Shown here piece after piece: positions 1-8,179 of a stretch of DNA of 15,351 nucleotides. This DNA is from Bacteroidales bacterium Bact_23. GTDB taxonomy: Bacteria; Bacteroidota; Bacteroidia; Bacteroidales; Lentimicrobiaceae. Made by a program: the position numbers and the translations under genes. The stretch's first letter is position 1; every line of letters begins with the position of its first letter. The notes beneath the pieces are model-generated. The model did no database searches. It was not told the DNA's origin and worked only from the letters and a program-made list of their open reading frames with translations. The stretch covers positions 1 to 15,351 of the forward strand of contig LUZO01000172.1 of assembly GCA_001603685.1 (NCBI GenBank), in the 5' to 3' direction.

Positions 1-1
1 G

Positions 2-73
2 CATCATATGGGTTTACAACCATTTGTAAGGATTCCGATTAACACCGCTGTTGAACAATGGGCAAAAATCTGA
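2..73 (+). CDS. C-terminal end of an unrecognised protein (partial)
   Basis: An open plus-strand frame enters from the left edge and reads 23 codons to a TGA at 71-73, ending in ...RIPINTAVEQWAKI. The strong bidirectional terminator begins about 18 bp downstream, which is where a convergent gene should end. The other plus-strand frames stop at 26-28 and 40-42. The fragment is too short to assign to a family, and I do not recognise it. The call rests on the frame being open and on its position before the terminator. Confidence 0.4.
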   Translation, partial: HHMGLQPFVRIPINTAVEQWAKI

Positions 74-91
74 TTTATCTCGGTGTTATAT

Positions 92-121
92 AAAAAATGC
101 GGGCTTTAGCCCGCATTTTTT
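92..121. terminator. Bidirectional Rho-independent terminator
   Basis: There is a perfect inverted repeat with arms 92-105 and 108-121, separated by two bases. The GC-rich core GCGGGCT/AGCCCGC is flanked by six A on the left and six T on the right. It therefore gives a stem followed by a U-tract when read from either strand. It sits between the convergent ends of the partial plus-strand gene and the minus-strand rpoD, and its right arm reaches into the rpoD stop codon. It most likely ends both transcription units. Confidence 0.9.
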
Positions 122-983
122 ATCCAAGATAAGTCTTTAGGATTTTGCTTCTGGAGGTATGTTTCAGCCTCCGGATGGCCTTTTCTTTAATCTGCCTCAC
201 TCTTTCGCGGGTCAGGTCGAAGCGTTCACCGATTTCTTCGAGGGTAAGCGGATGTTCGCCGCCTAATCCAAAGTAGAGTCTTACCACATCGGCTTCACGG
301 GCAGTAAGGGTTGACACGGCTCTTTCTATCTCTTTGCGAAGCGATTCGTAGAGCAGTTCGGTTTCGGGTGTGGGGCCGTCTTCGCTGCGCAGCACATCGT
401 ACATGGTGTTGTCTTCGTCCTGTACCAGCGGAGCATCCATCGAGACATGTCGTCCCGAGTTGCGCATTGATTCCTTTACCTCATTCTCGCTGATTTCGAG
501 CAGCCCTGCGATTTCATCGTAGTTTGGTTCACGCTCATACTCCTGCTCCAGCCTGGCATACGCCTTATTGATTTTATTGATGGAGCCGATTTTATTGAGC
601 GGCAGCCTTACAATACGTGACTGTTCAGCCAGCGCCTGCAGAATGGATTGCCTGATCCACCATACGGCATAAGAGATAAATTTGAATCCGCGGGTTTCGT
701 CGAAACGCTGAGCGGCCTTAATCAGTCCGAGATTGCCTTCATTAATCAGGTCGGGCAGGCTCAAACCCTGATTCTGGTACTGTTTTGAAACAGATACAAC
801 AAAACGCAGGTTGGCTTTGGTCAGTTTTTCGAGTGCGGCACGGTCGCCCTGTTTAATACGCTGGGCCAGCGCTACTTCTTCGTCGGCAGTAATCAGCTCC
901 ACTTTTCCAATTTCCTGGAGGTATTTGTCAAGTGACGCTGTTTCACGGTTGGTAACCTGTTTAGTGATTTTTAGTTGCCTCAT
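120..983 (-). CDS. rpoD: Primary (housekeeping) sigma factor, sigma-70 family, RpoD/SigA type
   Basis: This subunit directs RNA polymerase to housekeeping promoters. The 287-aa protein has region 1.2 at about residues 16-49 and region 2 at about 53-123, with the core-binding and -10-melting motif GFKFISYAVWWIRQSI. Region 3 lies at about 131-208 and region 4 at about 220-276, with a helix-turn-helix at 246-273 (LTLEEIG...LTRERVRQIKEKAIRRL). It lacks the acidic region 1.1 of proteobacterial RpoD, and the whole chain is close to the size normal for Bacteroidota primary sigma factors. These recognise TTTG/TAnnTTTG promoters, and sites of that form occur in this window. The gene follows pnp by 64 bp on the same strand, with a weak GAGG just before the ATG. 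I see no TAnnTTTG site in the gap, so it may be co-transcribed with pnp. A strong terminator follows directly. Confidence 0.96.
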   Translation of the reverse strand: MRQLKITKQVTNRETASLDKYLQEIGKVELITADEEVALAQRIKQGDRAALEKLTKANLRFVVSVSKQYQNQGLSLPDLINEGNLGLIKAAQRFDETRGFKFISYAVWWIRQSILQALAEQSRIVRLPLNKIGSINKINKAYARLEQEYEREPNYDEIAGLLEISENEVKESMRNSGRHVSMDAPLVQDEDNTMYDVLRSEDGPTPETELLYESLRKEIERAVSTLTAREADVVRLYFGLGGEHPLTLEEIGERFDLTRERVRQIKEKAIRRLKHTSRSKILKTYLG

Positions 984-1047
984 ATCCTCAAGTTAGTTTT
1001 TGCAGTGTATCCTTTTACGCAAAAAGCCGGTTAAGGTTTCAATATTT

Positions 1048-3174
1048 CTATTTTTCACCCGGTTTAGGCAGCAAAACTTTGCGCGAAAGTTTCAGTTTGC
1101 CGGTTTTGCTGTCGATATCTATCAGCTTCACATCTATTTCGTCGCCTACCTGAAGTACACTTTCTACTTTATCGAGGCGTTTGTGATCAATTTCAGAGAT
1201 GTGCAGCAGTCCGTCCTTGCCTGGGAGTACTTCCACAAATGCCCCGAAGGTGGTGATATTTTTCACAACTCCGTGATAAACCTCACCGATTTCGGGAATG
1301 GCGACAATCCGCTTGATTTTTTCCTTAACGGCTTCAATGGACTCTTTATTATTGGATACGATATCAATGATGCCAAACTCGCCCACCTCTTCAATAACGA
1401 TGGTAGAATTGGTTTCGCGCTGCATCTCCTGAATGATTTTACCGCCGGGTCCTATTACCGCACCGATGAACTCTTTCGGGATGGTCATTTTAACGATGCG
1501 CGGAACATGCGGTTTGTAGTCTTCGCGCGGAGTATTTATGGTCTTCATCATCTCGCCCAGAATGTGGAGTCTTCCGGCTTTTGCCTGTTCAAGGGCCTGA
1601 GCAAGCACTTCGTAGGGAAGCCCGTCAACCTTGATGTCCATCTGGCAGGCGGTGATGCCGTCAACGGTGCCGGTTACTTTGAAGTCCATATCGCCGAGGT
1701 GGTCTTCATCACCCAGAATATCGCTCAGTACGGCGAAACGATTTGTTTTGGTGTCCGAAATCAGCCCCATGGCAATTCCTGAAACGGGCTTTTTAATTTT
1801 CACTCCGGCATCCATCAGCGCCATGGTTCCTGCGCATACGGTTGCCATTGACGATGATCCGTTTGATTCGAGGATATCGCTTACCACACGGATGGTGTAT
1901 GGATTCTCCTCACCATTGGGAATCATCGGCTTAAGCGCCCTGAGTGCCAGGTTTCCATGTCCTACCTCGCGGCGGCTGGTACCCATAATCCTTTTTACTT
2001 CGCCGGTTGAGAAAGGCGGGAAGTTATAGTGAAGGATGAAATTGATTTTCTCTTCAATTACCGCTCCGTCAATCACCTGCTCATCGAGTTTGGTTCCGAG
2101 TGTAACCGTGGTTAGCGATTGTGTTTCGCCACGGGTAAAGATGGCCGATCCGTGAACGGCGGGCAGGTAGTCAACTTCACACCAGATGGGGCGGATTTCA
2201 TCGAGCCGGCGGCCGTCGAGGCGCTGACGCTTATCGAGGATAACATTCCTGACACCCTCTTTTTCAACTTCGTGGTAATAGCGCGAAATCATAAATTCCT
2301 TCTCTTTCGCCTCTTCCGGATCGAGGGTGGCGATAAACTCTTCCTTGATGGCGGCAAAAGCTTCGGAACGCTCGTGTTTGGCCGAAGGATTGCTGGCCAC
2401 ATCCACCACGCGCTGATATGCATAAGCGCGAAGTTTCTCCTTCAGTTCAGGATCGTTGGTTTCGTGGCAATATTCGCGTTTGGGATAAGCCTTTCCGACC
2501 ATTTCGGCCAGTTCAAGCTGTGCCTGGCACTGGATCTTGATATGCTTGTGGGCAAATTTCAGCGCTTCGATCATCACTGATTCAGAAACCTCCTGCATTT
2601 CGCCTTCCACCATCATGATGTTATCCATCGAAGCGGCTACAATGATATCGAGGTCGGCTTCGGGAAGGCTGTGGGTAGGCGGATTTACGACAAATTCGCC
2701 GTTGATCCGGGCCACTCTGACTTCAGAGATCGGGCCGTTGAACGGGATATCCGATACGGCAAGGGCTGCCGATGCGGCAAGGCCGGCCATTGCGTCGGGC
2801 AGTATATCGTCGTCGGATGAAATCAGGGTGATAATTACCTGGGTTTCAGCATGAAAATCATCGGGGAAAAGCGGGCGCAATGCTCTGTCAACCAGTCTGG
2901 CAATCAGAATTTCATAATCAGAAGGGCGTGCTTCCCTTTTAAAGAAGCCACCGGGGAAGCGACCGGCTGCAGCGTATTTTTCGCGGTATTCAACCTGCAG
3001 AGGCATAAAATCTACATTTTCGCCTGCCTCCTTTTTCGCTACCACAGTAGCGAGTAACATGGTGTTTCCCATTTTAACCACAACCGCACCATCGGCCTGT
3101 TTGGCCAGGCGGCCGGTTTCAATGGAGATGGTTCTGCCATCACCTATGTCGAAAGTTTTAACAATTCCTTGCAT
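1048..3174 (-). CDS. pnp: Polyribonucleotide nucleotidyltransferase (PNPase)
   Basis: This is a phosphorolytic 3'-5' exoribonuclease that degrades mRNA to nucleoside diphosphates; in other bacteria it is a trimer and may join a degradosome. At 708 aa it matches the usual length (711 in E. coli). It has two RNase PH domains, about 15-150 and 320-540. The first carries the signature FPGGFFKREARPSDYE (73-88). The second carries LSDILGDEDHLGDMDFK (483-499), whose D491, D497 and K499 correspond to the catalytic metal-site residues of E. coli PNPase. A KH domain follows at about 558-615 with GPGG at 575-578, and an S1 domain at about 628-697. The chain ends soon after S1. The start is an ATG preceded by an A-rich run with no Shine-Dalgarno. 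It lies downstream of rpsO, as in many bacteria, with its own promoter candidate. Confidence 0.98.
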   Translation of the reverse strand: MQGIVKTFDIGDGRTISIETGRLAKQADGAVVVKMGNTMLLATVVAKKEAGENVDFMPLQVEYREKYAAAGRFPGGFFKREARPSDYEILIARLVDRALRPLFPDDFHAETQVIITLISSDDDILPDAMAGLAASAALAVSDIPFNGPISEVRVARINGEFVVNPPTHSLPEADLDIIVAASMDNIMMVEGEMQEVSESVMIEALKFAHKHIKIQCQAQLELAEMVGKAYPKREYCHETNDPELKEKLRAYAYQRVVDVASNPSAKHERSEAFAAIKEEFIATLDPEEAKEKEFMISRYYHEVEKEGVRNVILDKRQRLDGRRLDEIRPIWCEVDYLPAVHGSAIFTRGETQSLTTVTLGTKLDEQVIDGAVIEEKINFILHYNFPPFSTGEVKRIMGTSRREVGHGNLALRALKPMIPNGEENPYTIRVVSDILESNGSSSMATVCAGTMALMDAGVKIKKPVSGIAMGLISDTKTNRFAVLSDILGDEDHLGDMDFKVTGTVDGITACQMDIKVDGLPYEVLAQALEQAKAGRLHILGEMMKTINTPREDYKPHVPRIVKMTIPKEFIGAVIGPGGKIIQEMQRETNSTIVIEEVGEFGIIDIVSNNKESIEAVKEKIKRIVAIPEIGEVYHGVVKNITTFGAFVEVLPGKDGLLHISEIDHKRLDKVESVLQVGDEIDVKLIDIDSKTGKLKLSRKVLLPKPGEK

Positions 3175-3196
3175 TTTTTTGAGAATAAGTATTATA

Positions 3197-3214
3197 CGAA
3201 TGGTCCCTCATTCG
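3197..3214 (-). other. Small stem-loop in the pnp leader
   Basis: The inverted repeat CGAAT/ATTCG (5 bp, loop of 8) lies in the roughly 45-nt leader expected between the candidate pnp start site and the ATG. E. coli PNPase represses its own mRNA through a leader stem cut by RNase III. This stem looks too short for RNase III, so a shared mechanism is speculative. Confidence 0.3.
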
Positions 3215-3226
3215 GAAAAACCGCTC

Positions 3227-3234
3227 CAAAATTA
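3227..3234 (-). promoter_or_regulatory. Candidate pnp promoter (-7 element)
   Basis: On the minus strand the sequence reads TAATTTTG, an exact match to the Bacteroidota -7 consensus TAnnTTTG. It lies downstream of the rpsO terminator and about 53 bp upstream of the pnp ATG. The -33 region is weak: a TTTA stands 22 bp upstream, slightly outside the usual spacing. It would allow pnp to be transcribed independently of rpsO. Confidence 0.45.
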
Positions 3235-3291
3235 ACGCTAAAACTATTTGGTGCGATAAAGGGACACTATTTTTTAAGAACAAATTGATAC

Positions 3292-3316
3292 AAAAAAAGG
3301 CAATACTTGATTGCCT
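3292..3316 (-). terminator. Rho-independent terminator of rpsO
   Basis: Read on the minus strand, a 7-bp stem AGGCAAT/ATTGCCT with a 5-nt loop is followed by a run of seven T. It begins 33 bp after the rpsO stop codon. It would end or attenuate rpsO transcripts before pnp, and read-through could still supply pnp. Confidence 0.8.
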
Positions 3317-3348
3317 CTTTATTATCCGAAAAAGTTCGATACAGGAGA

Positions 3349-3618
3349 TTACTTCCTGATATTGAGTTTTGCAATAATAGCTCTGTAGCGTTCAATGTCT
3401 TTCTCCTTCAGGTAATCGAGCAGCCTTCTGCGTTTACCTACGAGCCTGACCAGCGAACGCTCGGTTGCCTTATCGTTCCTGTTAATCTTCAGATGACCTG
3501 AAAGATGCTGGATGCGGTGGGTAAAAAGGGCAATCTGGCCTTCGGCTGAACCGGTGTCCGAAGCATTCTTTCCGTGCTCACTGAAAATATTCTTTTTTAC
3601 TTCTGAAGTTAAGTACAT
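3349..3618 (-). CDS. rpsO: 30S ribosomal protein S15
   Basis: S15 is a primary 16S rRNA-binding protein of the small-subunit platform. From the chosen start the protein is 89 aa, the standard S15 length. It shows the family blocks DTGSAEGQIALFTHRI, HLKINRNDKATERSLVRLVGKRRRLLDYL and a final ERYRAIIAKLNIRK. The frame is open 12 codons further upstream to an ATG at 3654. I reject that start because the extension matches nothing in S15. It would also place the start codon on the candidate -7 element (3652-3659), at or before the transcription start. The chosen MYLTSEVK start is typical of Bacteroidota S15. It is the first gene of the rpsO-pnp-rpoD group and is followed by its own terminator. Confidence 0.97.
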   Translation of the reverse strand: MYLTSEVKKNIFSEHGKNASDTGSAEGQIALFTHRIQHLSGHLKINRNDKATERSLVRLVGKRRRLLDYLKEKDIERYRAIIAKLNIRK

Positions 3619-3651
3619 GTCAATAAAATTTATAGCTTTTGTTTGGGGCTG

Positions 3652-3682
3652 CAAAAATAGAATATTATTTCAATCTGTGCAA
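3652..3682 (-). promoter_or_regulatory. Candidate rpsO promoter with -7 and -33 elements
   Basis: On the minus strand a TTG (3680-3682) is separated by 20 bp from TATTTTTG (3652-3659). This matches the Bacteroidota -33/-7 arrangement, and the -7 box is followed by CA. Transcription would start near 3645, giving a leader of about 27 nt before the 3618 start. A run of ten A on the same strand (3693-3702) lies about 50 bp upstream of that start, where an UP-like A-tract would be expected. It is the best complete promoter in the window. Confidence 0.65.
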
Positions 3683-3756
3683 CCAAATGATGTTTTTTTT
3701 TTCACAATCTGTCATTTTTCCGCATTTTCACCTGCATTTCATTCGTTTACAGCCAA

Positions 3757-5088
3757 TTATTCGGGCAATACCGTTCCGCTGAGCTGCATAAGCGATATTT
3801 CGAGCATGCGCACTTCAAAAACAGCATTGATCAGCCTTTCGTTGGCTGCCAGCAGGTTCTTCTGCGCTTCGCGGTACTCAATCCCTGAAAGTTCGCCGAG
3901 GCGGAACCTTTCGCCGGCAATTTCAAAATTGATGTTTGCGGTTTTCAGGTTTTCGCGCTCCAGCGCCACCATCTGCAGTTTGCTGGTATAAGCCTTGTAC
4001 GAAGCCAGCAGTTCAGCCCTTACCTGCTCGGTGTAAGCCTGCTGCCGCAGGTTTGCATTTTCGATGCCGATGCGCGCATTCTGCTGCTGGCGGTTTAAGT
4101 TAAACCCGTCGAACAGACTCATATTGGCTGTGAGGCCGTAATTTATCCCGGATGTGCGGCTGGTTTTCATAAAACCGGATTCGCTGTTCTGGTTGTTGAA
4201 GTTGTAACCCAGGTTCAACCCGAGTTCGGGCATGCGCCTTCCTTTGATGTCGCGCAGGGTGTTTTCGGCCATTCCAATATCGATCTGAGTAGCCAGCAAC
4301 AGTGTGTTTGATCTGAGCATGGCACTCTCCAGCTCTTTGAAATTGAGCAGCGGCATGGTGGCAATGGTATCTTCCACCGTGAAAGTAATGGAGGGATCGC
4401 GTGCCAGCAACTGGTTGAGCTGAATGGATGCTCCGTCAATCAGCTTCTGGAGTTCAAGCAGTTGCGACCTGTCGGTATTCAGATCCACTTCAGCCTGAAG
4501 CAGGTCGAGCCGCGAGCCGGAACCCAGCAGCAGCATCTCCCTAGCGATATCCACCCGTTCCTCGCCCAGCGAAACAGCGGTATTGAACACCGCCAGCCTC
4601 TGCCTGAGCTGCACAATATTGTAATAGGAGTTTAACACCGATACGATGGTATTTTCCACCTGCATACGGGTTCGCAATTCACCGGCTTCGAGTTGCTGCC
4701 TGAGCAGAGCATAGGCGTTGAACATTCTCATACCGTCGAACAGCCTCCAGTTGAGCGAGGCTCCGGCACTCAGCGAATTTGATTTTGCGCCCGTCCGCTC
4801 ATTCACCTGGCCGGTCAGGTATTCCTGCCGCACATTGATATTGCTGTTGCTCTGCCCTGCCGTAAGGTTGGCCACCGGCAGAAATCCGGCATTCCCCACC
4901 GAATAATTGTTGCGCAGCACAGCCTCCTCGAGGCGGGTAATGCGGATGGAGTAGTTGTTTTCGAGGGCGATGCCCACAGCATCTTCTGGCAGCAGAACCT
5001 GTGCCCTTGTTTCGGGCGAAAGCGCTGCCAGAAAAAACACGGCAAGCATAATACGCCATCCGGCTCTTTTATATTGCATTTTCTTCAT
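3757..5088 (-). CDS. TolC-family outer-membrane efflux channel
   Basis: This is the outer-membrane exit duct of the tripartite pump encoded just upstream. From the ATG at 5088 it is 443 aa, normal for the family. A signal peptide (MKKMQYKRAGWR then LAVFFLAAL) ends near TRA-QV. There is no lipobox cysteine. Two outer-membrane-efflux-protein repeats follow. The first runs from about DAVGIALENNYSIR through a long helical stretch rich in Leu, Gln and Arg. The second begins near ESAMLRSNTLLLATQID. Both end in coiled helices such as YREAQKNLLAANERL. The frame is open back to an ATG at 5133. That start would overlap the RND gene by 65 bp and place an unusual charged stretch before the signal peptide. 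The 5088 start overlaps by 20 bp, and 5079 is also possible. It is the last gene of the operon, and I see no clear terminator. Confidence 0.93.
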   Translation of the reverse strand: MKKMQYKRAGWRIMLAVFFLAALSPETRAQVLLPEDAVGIALENNYSIRITRLEEAVLRNNYSVGNAGFLPVANLTAGQSNSNINVRQEYLTGQVNERTGAKSNSLSAGASLNWRLFDGMRMFNAYALLRQQLEAGELRTRMQVENTIVSVLNSYYNIVQLRQRLAVFNTAVSLGEERVDIAREMLLLGSGSRLDLLQAEVDLNTDRSQLLELQKLIDGASIQLNQLLARDPSITFTVEDTIATMPLLNFKELESAMLRSNTLLLATQIDIGMAENTLRDIKGRRMPELGLNLGYNFNNQNSESGFMKTSRTSGINYGLTANMSLFDGFNLNRQQQNARIGIENANLRQQAYTEQVRAELLASYKAYTSKLQMVALERENLKTANINFEIAGERFRLGELSGIEYREAQKNLLAANERLINAVFEVRMLEISLMQLSGTVLPE

Positions 5089-8000
5089 TTTTCGTTGTTG
5101 CTTCTGTTCCATTCTCACGAAGGCTGTCCACATTTGATACGCTGGCCGTTTTGCCCGAGATGTAATCGTACATGGCCGGAATCACATAAAGGGTGAGCAG
5201 TGTGGAGAAGGTAAGTCCTCCGATGATGGCGGTACCCATCGACACGCGGCTCTCCGATCCGGCACCCAGCGCCAGCGCAATGGGAACCGCTCCGAAAATG
5301 GTTGACATACTGGTCATGAGAATCGGCCTGAAACGGCTGGCCGCCGCCTCGCTGATGGCCTGAATCCTGGACATTCCGGTTGCCTTTCGCTGGTTGGCAA
5401 ACTCAACAATCAGAATTCCGTTCTTCGTTACCAGGCCGATCAGCATAATGATTCCGATCTGACTGAAGATGTTGAGCGTGAGATTGAAATACCACAGGGT
5501 AAGTACCGCACCCGCCAGCGCAAGCGGTACGGTGAACATGATGATGAAAGGATCGCGGAAACTCTCGAACTGGGCCGAGAGTACCAGATAAATGAGCACC
5601 AGCGCCAGGATAAAGGCAAAGGCAAGGCTTGAGGCGCTTTCGGCGAAGTCTTTCGAAGCGCCGGCCAGGGAGGTGGAATAGGTATCGTCGAGCACCACTT
5701 TTGCAATGCGGTCCATTTCCGCTATACCGTCGCCAATGGTGAGGCCTTTGGCGGGATTGGCCGAAATGGTGGCCGAAACAAAGCGGTTGTAGCGGTACAG
5801 TTGCGGAGGGTTGACATCTTCGGTAAGGGTTACGAAGTTGTCGAGCTGCAGCATCTGCCCCTTGCTGTTGCGCACCGACAGCGACCTCAGGTCGAGTGGC
5901 TGACTGCGATAGGGGCGCTCCATCAGGCCAATTACCTGATACTGCCTGCCATCCATAATAAAGTAGCCGAAACGCTGGCCGCTCAATCCAAGCTGAAGTG
6001 TCTGGGCGATGTCGAGCACCGATACTCCGGCAATCCTCGCCTTTTCGCGGTTGATGTTCACCTTAACCTCCGGCTTGTTGAAACGCAGGTTCAGGTCGGC
6101 AAAGTCGAACTTATCGCTCTTCTGCACTTCGGCCATAAAATCGGGCAGTATCTTTTTCAGTTTCTCAAGGTTTGGCGCCTGAACCACATACTGTACGGGC
6201 AGTCCGCCCATTCCGCCACCTCCAATCGACTGATCCTGCGAAACATAGGTTCGCGCACCGGTAAATTTGCGGGTTTCGGCCGAGAGCTGAGCGGCGATCT
6301 GCTGCTGGCTGCGGCTGCGCTGATCGGGATCGACCAGCCTTACGGTAAACGAACCGGCATTGGTACCTCCGGCCCATCCGGGTGAAGTAATGCTGATTAC
6401 CGCCCTGGCTTCGGGAACCTTCTCGCGGATCATCGAAGAAACCTCCTGCATATAGGCATCCATATATTCAAAGGTGCTTCCCTCGGGTGCGGTTGACGAC
6501 ATACGCACTCCGGAACGATCTTCGATGGGCGCCAGCTCCGACTGAAGCATATTGCCGATGCCGAGAATCATAACAATGGAACCCGCACTGATAATCCAGG
6601 CCAGCCATTTGTGCCTGAGAAACCAGTTGAGCGAATTGCTGTATTTTTTGTTCAGAGCCACAAAGAAAGGCTCCGTCCAGACATAAATGTAGTTGCGCTT
6701 TTCGCGGCGCTTCAGAATGCGGGTAGAAAGCATGGGCGTAAGGGTGAGCGCCACAAATGCCGAAATAATTACCGAACCGCTCAGCACCACTCCGAATTCC
6801 CTGAACAGGCGGCCGGTAATTCCCTCCAGGAAAATAACCGGCAGGAAAACGGTAGCCAGTGCAATGGTGGTGGCGATAACGGCAAAGAAAATCTCAGCTG
6901 ATCCCTTTATTCCGGCCTCAAGCGGCGGCATTCCCCGCTCAATCTTCGAATAGATGTTCTCCAGTACAATAATGGCATCGTCAACCACCAGGCCGATGGC
7001 AAGTACCACGCCAAGCAGCGTAAGCACATTGATGGAGAAGTTGGCCAGATACATGATGAAAAACGAGCCAACCAGCGAAATCGGGATAACAATAATCGGA
7101 ATAACGGTGGAACGCCAGTCGCGCAGGAAGAGGAAGATGATGAGAACCACCAGAATAAAGGCCAGATAGATGGACTGCTGAACCTCTTTGATGGAATCTC
7201 TGATGTATTCGGTGGTATCGAAGCCGATGATGACCGAAATGTCCTCCGGAAGATCCTTTTTGATCAGTTCCAGCCTGCGGTAGAATTCGTCGGCGATATC
7301 AATGTGGTTTGAACCTGGCTGGGGAATGATGACGGTTCCCACCATCGGCACGCCGTTCATCCGAAGGATGGAACGGTCGTTTTCCGGCCACAGTTCCGAG
7401 AATCCGACATCGCGGAAGCGGACGATGTTATCACCTTCCTGCTTCAGGATCAGATTGTTAAAATCCTCAGGAGTTTCCAGCCTTCCCATTGTTCTAACGG
7501 TGAGTTCCACATTGCGGCCCTCAATTCGTCCGGATGGCAGTTCCACATTTTCGCGCGAAAGCGCATTGCGGATATCCATGGGGGTAAGCCCGAAAGCGGT
7601 CAGTTTTGTGGGATCCATCCAGAGGCGCATTGAATATTTGCGCGCACCCCAGATTTGCACCATACTTACGCCGGGAATGGTCTGAAGTCGCTCCTTGAAG
7701 GTCCGTTCGGCAATTTCGTTCAGTTCGAGCAGGCTACGCTGTTCGCTGCGGACGCTGGCAAAAATGATCGGTCTTGAGTCGGCATCGGCTTTGGTAACTA
7801 CCGGCGGGTCGGCGTCGGGTGGCAAAAGGCGCATGGCTGCCGAAACCTTGTCGCGCACATCGTTGGCTGCGGTTTCCAGATCCACATCCAGGTCGAACTC
7901 TACGCGGATAAAGCTGCGGCCGTCGCTGCTGTTTGATGTCAGGGTACGGATGCCGGCAATGCCGTTTACCGACTCTTCAAGTGGCTCAGTGATTTGCGAC

Positions 8001-8179
8001 TCAATTACTTCGGCACTGGCTCCGATGTATGGGGTGCTGATGCTTACAATCGGCGGGTCAACGCTGGGATATTCCCTCACCCCGGTGGAATAAAGCCCGA
8101 TAATTCCGAACAACACAATCACGATGGACATGACGGTTGCCAGAACGGGCCTGCTGATACTCAGGGATGAAAGACTCAT
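5069..8179 (-). CDS. RND multidrug efflux pump, HAE-1 family (AcrB/MexB-like inner-membrane transporter)
   Basis: This is a proton-driven inner-membrane antiporter that moves substrates from periplasm or membrane into a TolC duct. The 1036-aa chain has the standard AcrB length and duplicated architecture. TM1 is at about 13-31. The first porter region is about 35-330, and a TM bundle follows at about 335-550. The second porter region is about 555-840, and the last TM bundle is about 850-1005. Proton-relay residues are present: D400 and D401 in TM4 (AIGLVVDDAIIVLEN) and K919 in TM10 (LIGLVTKNGILIVEFA). The start ATG overlaps the stop of the fusion-protein gene in an ATGA, which suggests translational coupling. 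The 3' end overlaps tolC. The pairs of acidic and lysine relay residues argue for a multidrug-type HAE-1 pump over a metal pump. The substrate cannot be told from the sequence. Confidence 0.97.
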   Translation of the reverse strand: MSLSSLSISRPVLATVMSIVIVLFGIIGLYSTGVREYPSVDPPIVSISTPYIGASAEVIESQITEPLEESVNGIAGIRTLTSNSSDGRSFIRVEFDLDVDLETAANDVRDKVSAAMRLLPPDADPPVVTKADADSRPIIFASVRSEQRSLLELNEIAERTFKERLQTIPGVSMVQIWGARKYSMRLWMDPTKLTAFGLTPMDIRNALSRENVELPSGRIEGRNVELTVRTMGRLETPEDFNNLILKQEGDNIVRFRDVGFSELWPENDRSILRMNGVPMVGTVIIPQPGSNHIDIADEFYRRLELIKKDLPEDISVIIGFDTTEYIRDSIKEVQQSIYLAFILVVLIIFLFLRDWRSTVIPIIVIPISLVGSFFIMYLANFSINVLTLLGVVLAIGLVVDDAIIVLENIYSKIERGMPPLEAGIKGSAEIFFAVIATTIALATVFLPVIFLEGITGRLFREFGVVLSGSVIISAFVALTLTPMLSTRILKRREKRNYIYVWTEPFFVALNKKYSNSLNWFLRHKWLAWIISAGSIVMILGIGNMLQSELAPIEDRSGVRMSSTAPEGSTFEYMDAYMQEVSSMIREKVPEARAVISITSPGWAGGTNAGSFTVRLVDPDQRSRSQQQIAAQLSAETRKFTGARTYVSQDQSIGGGGMGGLPVQYVVQAPNLEKLKKILPDFMAEVQKSDKFDFADLNLRFNKPEVKVNINREKARIAGVSVLDIAQTLQLGLSGQRFGYFIMDGRQYQVIGLMERPYRSQPLDLRSLSVRNSKGQMLQLDNFVTLTEDVNPPQLYRYNRFVSATISANPAKGLTIGDGIAEMDRIAKVVLDDTYSTSLAGASKDFAESASSLAFAFILALVLIYLVLSAQFESFRDPFIIMFTVPLALAGAVLTLWYFNLTLNIFSQIGIIMLIGLVTKNGILIVEFANQRKATGMSRIQAISEAAASRFRPILMTSMSTIFGAVPIALALGAGSESRVSMGTAIIGGLTFSTLLTLYVIPAMYDYISGKTASVSNVDSLRENGTEATTKNEENAI

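Noticed and set aside
1000..1782. 260-codon plus-strand frame antisense to pnp and the pnp-rpoD gap
   Set aside because: It is a shadow of the unmistakable pnp frame. The predicted protein has no family features, and it starts in the gap with no promoter.
3194..3200. TATAAT-like -10 box on the minus strand before pnp
   Set aside because: Bacteroidota primary sigma factors use TAnnTTTG. This site is also only about 20 bp from the ATG and lies in the predicted leader.
3619..3654. 12-codon N-terminal extension of S15
   Set aside because: It makes S15 longer than the standard 89 aa and puts the start codon on the -7 element of the promoter candidate.
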